Part shown: one piece after another, positions 57,290 to 64,000 of the stretch
Layout of the letters: each line of letters starts with the position of its first letter
How positions within the stretch are numbered: the first letter of the stretch is position 1
NCBI GenBank assembly: GCA_026169045.1
Contig: JAPFDH010000078.1
Coordinates: forward strand, 1-64,000
Direction of reading: 5' to 3'
DNA length: 64,000 nt
From: Lachnospiraceae bacterium
GTDB lineage: Bacteria > Bacillota > Clostridia > Lachnospirales > Lachnospiraceae
The notes under the pieces: generated by a model
The model's input: only the letters and a program-made list of their open reading frames with translations
Database searches by the model: none
Told to the model about the DNA's origin: nothing
Translations under genes and position numbers: made by a program

Positions 57290-60034
57290 ATGAGAGAAAA
57301 AGAATGGACAACAGCACAAAAGTTTTTAAGCAGGGAAGAAGATAATAAAAGGCTTGTTTATGCCGCTTCCCACAAAAGCCGTATGGTACTTCATGAGCTG
57401 GGAAGTTCACTGGAGGGGCTTTCCAAGAGACAGGTAGAGGAAAGCTTTGAAAAATATGGAAAAAATGTAATTACAAAAGAAAAAAAGGTATCACTGGGCA
57501 AAAGAATCATTCAGGCTTTTGTAAATCCGTTTACAGCAATTTTGTTTTGTTTGGCAATTGTATCGGCAGTAACCGATATGATTCTTCCGATGGTCCAAAA
57601 TTCTATGGAGGATTTTAATCCGGTAACGGTGATTATTATCGTTACTATGGTAGCCATATCAGGGACTCTGCGTTTTATTCAGGAATCCAGATCGGGAGAT
57701 GCGGCAGAAAAATTGTTGGCTATGATTACAACTACTTGTACCGTAGACCGGCAGGAAGAGAAGGAAAAAGAAATTCCTTTGGATGAACTGGCAGTGGGAG
57801 ATATTATTCGCTTATCAGCAGGCGATATGGTTCCGGCAGATATTCGTATTTTAGATGCGAAAGATTTGTTCGTCAGCCAATCGGCATTGACCGGTGAAAG
57901 TGAACCTGTAGAAAAGACAGCATCTGTTTGGAATGAGCCTGTGGGATCTGTGACCGATTATGGAAATCTGGCATTTATGGGCAGCAATGTCATCAGTGGA
58001 AGTGCATCTGCAATTGTGGTTGCCGTAGGGGATGGAACGATATTTGGATCTATGGCGGCATCGGTTGCAAAGGAACCGGTGGAAACAAATTTCAGCAAAG
58101 GTGTAAATTCGGTTTCCTGGGTATTGATTCGTTTTATGTTGGTAATGGTACCGGTCGTATTTTTCTTAAATGGAATTACAAAAGGAGATTGGTTAGAGGC
58201 TTTTCTGTTTGGCATCTCTGTGGCAGTCGGACTCACACCGGAAATGCTTCCAATGATTGTTACCACCTGCCTTGCGAAAGGTGCGGTGGCTATGTCAAAG
58301 AAAAAAACGATTGTTAAAAATTTAAATTCTATCCAGAATTTTGGAGCTATGGATGTTTTATGTACCGATAAGACAGGTACACTGACACAGGATCGTGTGG
58401 TTTTGCAGTATCACATGGATGTTTCCGGTGAAACAGACATGCGGGTATTGAGAAATGCGTATTTGAACAGTTATTTCCAGACCGGATACAAAAATTTAAT
58501 GGATTTAGCTATTATTAAACGAACCGAAGAGGAAGAAGAACAAGATAGGAGTCTGATGGATTTATCAGAATCCTATGAAAAAGTGGATGAGATTCCATTT
58601 GATTTTTCCCGTCGCCGTCTTTCTGTAGTAGTAAAAGATAAAGAAGGACGTACGAAAATGGTGACCAAGGGTGCAGTGGAAGAAATGTTATCTGTCTGCA
58701 GCAGTGTGGAGTATAAAGGAAAAACAGTGGAATTAACGGAGGAAATGAAAAAGAAATTAAAAAAGACAGTGGATCGGTTTAATGAAGACGGAATGCGTGT
58801 TGTGGCAGTGGCATGTAAGTGGGAGCCGTCACCGCAAGGAACCTTTTCTGTAAAAGAAGAATGCGATATGACATTGATCGGATACCTGGCCTTTTTAGAT
58901 CCTCCTAAGGAATCCACGGCAAAAGCCATCAAAACTTTGAAAGAGCATGGTGTAACGACGAAGATTTTGACGGGAGACAATGAGAAAGTAACGCAATGTA
59001 TTTGTAAACAGGTGGGGCTTACTGTGAATCATATGCTTTTGGGTACGGATGTGGAACGTATGAGTGAACAGGATCTGGAAAGGGAAGTGGAAAAAACAGA
59101 TGTATTTGCAAAATTATCACCGGATCAAAAAGAGAAAGTTGTATCCGTATTAAGGAAAAACGGTCATACAGTGGGATTTATGGGAGACGGAATCAATGAT
59201 GCAGCAGCTATGAAAGCAGCGGATATTGGTATTTCTGTGGATACGGCAGTGGATATTGCCAAGGAGTCGGCAGATATCATTCTTCTGGAAAAGGATTTAA
59301 TGGTATTGGAAGAGGGAATTGTAGAAGGAAGAAAAACGTATGCCAATATGATCAAGTATATTAAGATGACAGCATCTTCCAATTTCGGAAATATGTTTTC
59401 TGTGTTAGCAGCGTCGGCTCTGTTACCATTTTTACCAATGATGAGCCTGCATTTGATTTTGCTGAATCTGATTTATGATTTGTCCTGCACTGCAATTCCC
59501 TGGGACAATGTGGATGAAGAGTATTTGCGGGTACCGAGAAAATGGGATGCCTCATCGGTGGGAAGCTTTATGGTATGGCTGGGACCGACAAGTTCGGTGT
59601 TTGATTGGCTGACTTATATATTCATGTATTTTGTATTTTGTCCTATGTTTGTTTCCCATGGTGTTTTATTTCATGATCTTCCGGCTCATTTTTCCGGAGA
59701 CCAACTGGCATGGATGCAGGCAGCATATATGGGAATGTTTCAGGCCGGATGGTTTGTAGAATCCATGTGGAGTCAGACGTTGGTCATCCATATGATCCGT
59801 ACACCGAAGTTACCCTTTATTCAGAGCAGAGCATCGGCTCCTGTAACATGTATGACCTTTGCAGGTATAGCAGTTTTGACAGTAATACCTTTTACTCCTT
59901 TTGGTACGATGTTGGGATTTACCGCATTGCCAGCTGTGTATTTTGCATATTTGATTCCATGTATTTTGGGATATATGATGTTGGCGACGAGTATAAAAAA
60001 AGCTTATGTAAGACATTACGGGGAACTGCTTTAA
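57290..60034 (+). CDS. mgtA: Magnesium-translocating P-type ATPase
   Basis: This 914-residue protein is a P3B-type ATPase importing Mg2+. It has the actuator motif [12 protein letters not shown], the phosphorylation site DKTGTLTQD (Asp360 from this start), hinge MTGDG-like [35 protein letters not shown], and ten membrane segments, the last pairs after 690. [22 protein letters not shown] is the MgtA/MgtB signature that separates it from Ca2+ pumps. I prefer the ATG at 57290 over 57284 because of its spacing to AGGA. A small membrane protein gene follows at once. Confidence 0.93.
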   Translation: MREKEWTTAQKFLSREEDNKRLVYAASHKSRMVLHELGSSLEGLSKRQVEESFEKYGKNVITKEKKVSLGKRIIQAFVNPFTAILFCLAIVSAVTDMILPMVQNSMEDFNPVTVIIIVTMVAISGTLRFIQESRSGDAAEKLLAMITTTCTVDRQEEKEKEIPLDELAVGDIIRLSAGDMVPADIRILDAKDLFVSQSALTGESEPVEKTASVWNEPVGSVTDYGNLAFMGSNVISGSASAIVVAVGDGTIFGSMAASVAKEPVETNFSKGVNSVSWVLIRFMLVMVPVVFFLNGITKGDWLEAFLFGISVAVGLTPEMLPMIVTTCLAKGAVAMSKKKTIVKNLNSIQNFGAMDVLCTDKTGTLTQDRVVLQYHMDVSGETDMRVLRNAYLNSYFQTGYKNLMDLAIIKRTEEEEEQDRSLMDLSESYEKVDEIPFDFSRRRLSVVVKDKEGRTKMVTKGAVEEMLSVCSSVEYKGKTVELTEEMKKKLKKTVDRFNEDGMRVVAVACKWEPSPQGTFSVKEECDMTLIGYLAFLDPPKESTAKAIKTLKEHGVTTKILTGDNEKVTQCICKQVGLTVNHMLLGTDVERMSEQDLEREVEKTDVFAKLSPDQKEKVVSVLRKNGHTVGFMGDGINDAAAMKAADIGISVDTAVDIAKESADIILLEKDLMVLEEGIVEGRKTYANMIKYIKMTASSNFGNMFSVLAASALLPFLPMMSLHLILLNLIYDLSCTAIPWDNVDEEYLRVPRKWDASSVGSFMVWLGPTSSVFDWLTYIFMYFVFCPMFVSHGVLFHDLPAHFSGDQLAWMQAAYMGMFQAGWFVESMWSQTLVIHMIRTPKLPFIQSRASAPVTCMTFAGIAVLTVIPFTPFGTMLGFTALPAVYFAYLIPCILGYMMLATSIKKAYVRHYGELL

Positions 60035-60060
60035 GTTAATGTGGAAGAGGAGGAATGGGA

Positions 60061-60219
60061 ATGATGAATTGGAGTGCATTATGGGTGAAAGTATTTGGAA
60101 CATCCAGCTGGCTTGGACTGGATATGGGATTTTGGATGGCGTTGCTTATCTGCCTGTTGGTTATTTTTGTCATGAATGTAGTGGTATGGAGTATACATCC
60201 AAAGAAAAGAGAGGAGTAA
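60061..60219 (+). CDS. Small single-pass membrane protein behind mgtA, 52 codons
   Basis: Behind GAAGAGGAGGAATGGGA, a 52-codon frame starts MMNWSALWVKVFGTSSWLGL. It has one hydrophobic helix (about residues 23-43, GFWMALLICLLVIFVMNVVVW) and ends in a basic tail HPKKREE. It starts 26 bases after the mgtA stop and precedes the operon terminator, so it is co-transcribed. By analogy with MgtR and MgtS it may tune or stabilise the pump, but I see no sequence relation to them. Confidence 0.7.
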   Translation: MMNWSALWVKVFGTSSWLGLDMGFWMALLICLLVIFVMNVVVWSIHPKKREE

Positions 60220-60289
60220 GATAAGGATATGAAAGATAGTTGTATAGGACAGGAGAAAGACCCGCCTCCTGCGGATAAAAAAGAATAAG

Positions 60290-60336
60290 GCAGTGGATCT
60301 ATTCGGAAAAGTTGGAATAGACCACTGTCTTTTTTT
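60290..60336 (+). terminator. Intrinsic terminator of the mgtA operon
   Basis: Arms GCAGTGGATCTATTC (60290-60304) and GAATAGACCACTGT (60315-60328, one bulge) are followed by CTTTTTTTG. Confidence 0.8.
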
Positions 60337-60447
60337 GTTTGCACGTAGACAACGAGCCGTGTGCGGATGCTTGCATACGCATATGGCGACTGTCCGCGAA
60401 CGTGAGAAACTCGCAAAGCGTGTTTCTCATCATTGAAAGAAATTCAA

Positions 60448-61332
60448 TTATTCTGATAGCATCTGAGACCGCACGATTTGGATAAAATCTTTAAGAATGG
60501 GATTGGATTTTAGTGTTTTGTAATAGAGGCCAAAGGAGAGCGGTGCAACGTCTTTTATGGGAAGAAAGGTAAGGCCGTCATCTGGTTTGGGAAAGAGATC
60601 GGGAAGGAGGGAAATTCCCAAACCGGCTTTCGCTAATACCATGGCCGCTTCTATAGAATCAGAAAAGTAAAATTGACTGGGAGATCGGCCGTCCATGAGC
60701 TGACCTTGAAGTTTGGCGATGGGGAGAGGTGTTTTGGCCGGATCATTTAAAATCAGAGACTGTTCTTTTAAGTCCTCGATGTGAACAGAAGACTGACAAG
60801 AAAGGGGATTTTCATTGGAGCAGACGCAGAAAACAGGAATTTTTTGAATTTCTTTATAGATTCCGGGAATTTTTTTTAAGTCGGATTCCTGAAATCCGAT
60901 GACTACATCCACGTCTTCCTCCTCTAAAAGCCGATACAGGTGTTGGAAAGGAACCACCTGGAGCCTGGGATGCAGATTGGGATGGAGCGCAGTCAGACTG
61001 CGCAGGATATCTGGAAGAAGAAAGAGCTGGGTATAGCTGTGGCATCCAATGGAAAATACACGGACTTCATCATCAAAAGGCCGTTCAAATCGTTTTTTAG
61101 CACGCATAGTAATACCAAGTATATTTTTCGCGTCCTGGATAAAAATACTGCCTTCATCCGTAAGAGATACCGTTCGGGTGGTTCGTTTAAATAACTTTAC
61201 ATTGAGCTCGGATTCCAGGGTGCGTATTTGATGGGTAACAGCGGGCTGGGTAATGTTTAATTGTTCGGCAGCACGGGCAAAATTAAGGGTTTCAGCTACG
61301 GACAAAAAACAGGATAATTGGAACGTGTTCAT
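60448..61332 (-). CDS. LysR-family transcriptional regulator
   Basis: This 294-residue protein has the LysR winged helix (TFQLSCFLSVAETLNFARAAEQLNITQPAVTHQIRTLESELNVKLFKRTTR) and a C-terminal effector-binding domain of the usual length. GGAG precedes the start at 61332. It is divergent from the MarR gene; AT-rich near-palindromes (ATTAAT...ATTAAT, 61347-61369) in the gap could be its T-N11-A site. The effector and targets are unknown. Confidence 0.9.
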   Translation of the reverse strand: MNTFQLSCFLSVAETLNFARAAEQLNITQPAVTHQIRTLESELNVKLFKRTTRTVSLTDEGSIFIQDAKNILGITMRAKKRFERPFDDEVRVFSIGCHSYTQLFLLPDILRSLTALHPNLHPRLQVVPFQHLYRLLEEEDVDVVIGFQESDLKKIPGIYKEIQKIPVFCVCSNENPLSCQSSVHIEDLKEQSLILNDPAKTPLPIAKLQGQLMDGRSPSQFYFSDSIEAAMVLAKAGLGISLLPDLFPKPDDGLTFLPIKDVAPLSFGLYYKTLKSNPILKDFIQIVRSQMLSE

Positions 61333-61428
61333 AATAGAATCTCCTTATTAATTAAAATTATTTATTAATTATAATATTTTTTGAATTCTCTTTCAAGAAA
61401 AAATGAGTACAATAGAGAGTGAAAAAAA

Positions 61429-61442
61429 GTTAGTTTTCTAAC
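61429..61442. promoter_or_regulatory. Candidate MarR operator
   Basis: GTTAG-TTTT-CTAAC is a perfect inverted repeat 95 bases before the MarR start and just after a TACAAT -10-like box (61408-61413). A MarR dimer could block the promoter here. Confidence 0.45.
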
Positions 61443-61536
61443 AATTTAAAAATAAATCATTCTGATTTTACTCATAATTGAAATCGCTGTGTGTAGTCAT
61501 ATAACCGCAGGGATAAAAGGAAAGGAGAGACAATAT

Positions 61537-61965
61537 GTGGGAGAGAATACAATAATCGAACAGCTGAAGCTGTTGAATCATCTGATGGAATATGGAAGAA
61601 AAGATGTGGTGAAAGGGGAACAATTGACACAGTCGCAGTGTTATATTCTTCGTTATCTTTTCATGAAAGGAGAAAAGGAACTTTGTGCGACGGACATTCA
61701 CATGGTTTTGGGAATATCAAAAGCATCCATATCCACTCTTTTGAAGGGCTTGAAGCAAGAAGGATATTTGACTATGATTTCTGATCCGGAAGATGACCGG
61801 AAAAAGCAAATCCGATTGACAAAAAAAGCTTATGAAATGGAAGAACGGATCGATTATGGGTTTGCTCAAATGCAGGAAATGATGCTAAAAGGAATCTCAC
61901 AAAATGATCGGATGGTTTTGGAAAGATGTTTAAAACAGATGAGTAAAAATTTGAAAGAAGAATGA
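61537..61965 (+). CDS. MarR-family transcriptional regulator
   Basis: This 142-residue protein has the MarR winged helix: TQSQCYILRYLFMKGEKELCATDIHMVLGISKASISTLLKGLKQEGYL and a wing SDPEDDRKKQIRLT. I use the GTG at 61537, which follows AAAGGAGAG; the longer frame lacks a binding site. It is followed 21 bases later by ABC exporter genes, so it probably represses this operon and responds to its substrate. Confidence 0.88.
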   Translation: MGENTIIEQLKLLNHLMEYGRKDVVKGEQLTQSQCYILRYLFMKGEKELCATDIHMVLGISKASISTLLKGLKQEGYLTMISDPEDDRKKQIRLTKKAYEMEERIDYGFAQMQEMMLKGISQNDRMVLERCLKQMSKNLKEE

Positions 61966-61986
61966 TACAAGGAAAAGAGGTAGACT

Positions 61987-63762
61987 ATGGTAAGAACATT
62001 AATCAAACAGGTGGGGGAGTTTAAAAAAGTATCGTTGCTTACTCCGGTATTTACTGCATTGGAAGTGTTGATGGAAGTTCTGATTCCGTTTATCACGGCA
62101 GCTATTATTGACAAGGGAATTGAAGCAGGAAATATCGGTCAGATTTATTTTTATGGTTCTATTATGATTGTTATGGCATTTTTAAGTTTACTTTTCGGAA
62201 TGCTGGCAGGAAAATATGCGGCTGCGGCTTCTTCCGGTTTTGCCTGCAATTTGAGAGATGGAATGTATGAAAACATACAAACATTTTCTTTTTCTAATAT
62301 TGATAAGTATAGTACAGCAGGTTTGGTTACCCGTATGACAACCGATGTTACCAATGTACAAAATGCATATCAGATGATTTTGCGAATTGCAGTGAGAGCA
62401 CCTCTTATGCTGATTTGTAGTATGGCTATGTGCTTTTTTATTAATTTAAAACTAAGTATGATATTTCTGGTGGCTATTGTAGTTCTGGCTGCGGTTTTAA
62501 TTTTGATTATGAGTAAAACGATACCGCTTTTTGATCTGGTATTTCGTAAGTATGATGATTTAAATGCCAGTGTACAGGAAAATGTTTCAGCGATTCGTGT
62601 GGTAAAGGCATTTGTCAGAGAAGATCATGAAAATACGAAATTCACGAAAGCAGCACAAAATCTATATCGTCTGTTTGTAAAAGCAGAAGGTTTATTGGCA
62701 TTTAATAATCCGGCTATGATGCTGGTAGTATACGGATGCATCATTTCTCTTTCCTGGTTTGGAGCAAAATATATTGTGGTAGGAAGTCTGACCACGGGAG
62801 AATTAACCTCCATGTTCAGTTATGTCATGAGTGTATTGATGTCTCTGATGATGTTGTCTATGATTTTTGTTATGGTAACCATGAGTGCCGCAAGTGGAAG
62901 ACGTATTGCGGAAGTATTGAGTGAAAAGGCAGATTTGACCAATCCGGATCATCCAAAGATGACCATTCCCGATGGACGAATTGATTTTAACCATGTGAGC
63001 TTTTCTTATGGACATGGAAGCGGAGAGGAAACGCTGCATGATATTGATCTGCATATAAAATCGGGAGAGACCATAGGAATCATCGGAGGTACCGGATGCG
63101 GAAAGTCCAGTCTGGTGAATCTGGTCAGCCGATTGTATGATGTGAGTAAGGGATCTGTATATGTGGGTGGAAATGATGTGCGTACCTATGATGTGGAAAC
63201 CCTGCGAAATCAGGTGGCGGTAGTACTCCAGAAAAATGTGCTGTTCTCAGGAACGATATTAGATAATCTGCGCTGGGGAAAAGAAGATGCGACTCTGGAA
63301 GAATGTATGGATGTATGCCGACAAGCCTGTGCCGATGAATTTATTGAACAGTTCCCTGACGGATATGAGACATGGATTGAACAGGGAGGAAGTAATGTAT
63401 CCGGAGGGCAAAAACAAAGACTTTGTATCGCCAGAGCTTTGCTAAAAAAGCCGAAAGTATTGATTTTAGATGATTCCACAAGTGCTGTGGATACAGCTAC
63501 CGATGCCAGAATCAGAGAGGCATTTGCAAATCGAATCCCGGGAACTACAAAGTTGATTATTGCGCAAAGAATTTCCAGTGTACAGGGAGCGGATCGAATT
63601 TTGGTGTTAGATAACGGAAGTGTGAATGGATTTGATACCCATGAAAATCTGCTGAAAACAAACACCATTTATCAGGAAATCTATGAGACACAGACAAAGG
63701 GCGGCGGTGATTTTGATCAGCCGACCCAAAAAGAACAGGACACACGAAAGGATGGTGAATAA
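61987..63762 (+). CDS. ABC exporter subunit, heterodimeric multidrug type
   Basis: This 591-residue protein has six membrane helices (about 15-310) and an ATPase domain: Walker A GGTGCGKSSL, signature VSGGQKQRLCIA, Walker B VLILDDSTSAVD. The residue after Walker B is Asp rather than the catalytic Glu, which marks a degenerate site typical of one half of a heterodimer. The second subunit begins two bases downstream. GAGG lies before the start. The MarR gene upstream controls the unit. Confidence 0.9.
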   Translation: MVRTLIKQVGEFKKVSLLTPVFTALEVLMEVLIPFITAAIIDKGIEAGNIGQIYFYGSIMIVMAFLSLLFGMLAGKYAAAASSGFACNLRDGMYENIQTFSFSNIDKYSTAGLVTRMTTDVTNVQNAYQMILRIAVRAPLMLICSMAMCFFINLKLSMIFLVAIVVLAAVLILIMSKTIPLFDLVFRKYDDLNASVQENVSAIRVVKAFVREDHENTKFTKAAQNLYRLFVKAEGLLAFNNPAMMLVVYGCIISLSWFGAKYIVVGSLTTGELTSMFSYVMSVLMSLMMLSMIFVMVTMSAASGRRIAEVLSEKADLTNPDHPKMTIPDGRIDFNHVSFSYGHGSGEETLHDIDLHIKSGETIGIIGGTGCGKSSLVNLVSRLYDVSKGSVYVGGNDVRTYDVETLRNQVAVVLQKNVLFSGTILDNLRWGKEDATLEECMDVCRQACADEFIEQFPDGYETWIEQGGSNVSGGQKQRLCIARALLKKPKVLILDDSTSAVDTATDARIREAFANRIPGTTKLIIAQRISSVQGADRILVLDNGSVNGFDTHENLLKTNTIYQEIYETQTKGGGDFDQPTQKEQDTRKDGE

Positions 63763-63763
63763 T

Positions 63764-64000
63764 ATGGCGCAGCAGACAAGAGTAATGAGAGGACCGGGGC
63801 CGGGACAGCGGGTACATATGGGAAAAGGTGCCGATATGAAAAGCCTGTTGCCTGTATTAAAACGGGTATTGGGTTATATGCTGAAAAATTATACGTTTCC
63901 ATTTTTCATGGTGGTGGTATGTATTGTGGGATCAGCTTTGGCAACCCTTAGGGGAACATTATTCATGCAGAGTTTGATTGATGATTATATTGTTCCTTTG
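63764..64000 (+). CDS. ABC exporter second subunit, truncated by window end
   Basis: From the ATG at 63764, one base after the previous stop, 79 codons run to the window edge. They begin MAQQTRVMRGPGPGQRVHMG, a Gly-rich cytosolic tail, then reach the first membrane helix (FPFFMVVVCIVGSALATL) and LFMQSLIDDYIVPL. This is the expected partner of the preceding half-transporter and probably holds the intact Walker B Glu. Confidence 0.85.
   Translation, partial: MAQQTRVMRGPGPGQRVHMGKGADMKSLLPVLKRVLGYMLKNYTFPFFMVVVCIVGSALATLRGTLFMQSLIDDYIVPL

Noticed and set aside
56897-57290. M-box, NiCo or yybP-ykoY riboswitch before mgtA
   Set aside because: The conserved core sequences of these classes are not present.
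60229-60288. 19-codon frame (MKDSCIGQEKDPPPADKKE) before the mgtA terminator
   Set aside because: The AGG is only two or three bases from the ATG and the peptide is too short to support without conservation data.
60341-60447. Two hairpins (GCGGA/TCCGC and GAGAAAC/GTTTCTC) between the mgtA terminator and the lysR stop
   Set aside because: No T-run follows on either strand and no second copy was seen, so I could not assign them as terminator or repeat.

Overview
The window comes from an AT-rich, low-GC Gram-positive anaerobe, most likely a Lachnospiraceae-type Clostridia. The evidence is the gene order around the replication origin (gyrA-gyrB-recF-yaaA-dnaN-dnaA facing rpmH-rnpA-yidD-yidC-jag-mnmE-mnmG-rsmG-parA-parB), AGGAGG-type ribosome binding sites, a two-subunit [4Fe-4S] fumarase, a clostridial AdhE and many cytoplasmic glycosidases. 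No tRNA, rRNA or CRISPR array was seen.

Region 1 (1-11.2 kb, minus strand): dnaA, dnaN, yaaA, recF, gyrB, gyrA, then a two-subunit fumarase. DnaA boxes lie on both sides of dnaA. A (TAG)6 DnaA-trio tract next to a DnaA-like box lies between dnaN and dnaA, so this is a bipartite oriC.

Region 2 (11.4-24.3 kb, mainly plus strand): an ECF S component, rpmH (44 codons), rnpA, yidD, yidC, jag, mnmE, mnmG, rsmG, a minus-strand alpha/beta-hydrolase, parAB and a DUF4446 gene. Three perfect 16-bp parS palindromes lie near parAB; one is built into the rsmG terminator. Two families of short dispersed repeats with terminal inverted repeats sit in the gaps.

Region 3 (24.4-27.7 kb): monocistronic adhE with a consensus promoter overlapped by Rex-like operators.

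Region 4 (27.8-51.9 kb): a glycan/sugar accessory region. It holds DUF2264, an orphan lipoprotein sugar-binding protein, GH39, a UROD-like protein, AraC regulators, an M17 aminopeptidase, CutC, GH29, a large transglutaminase-like protein, a SAM methyltransferase, a two-component system, a GH31 gene broken by two +1 frameshifts, DUF4867 and a PL8 chondroitinase-type lyase. None of the glycan enzymes has a signal peptide and no ABC permeases are present. This suggests breakdown of imported oligosaccharides inside the cell, with transport partners encoded elsewhere.

Region 5 (51.9-64 kb): an IS200/IS605 element (tnpA+tnpB), an ABC exporter, a secreted M28 peptidase, an MgtA-type P-type ATPase with an unlisted 52-codon membrane protein behind it, a LysR regulator, and a MarR plus two-subunit ABC exporter operon cut by the window end.

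The palindrome GCCGGC occurs about 30 times in the first 19 kb but only about five times in the remaining 45 kb (manual count). This compositional split separates the core oriC region from the accessory part.
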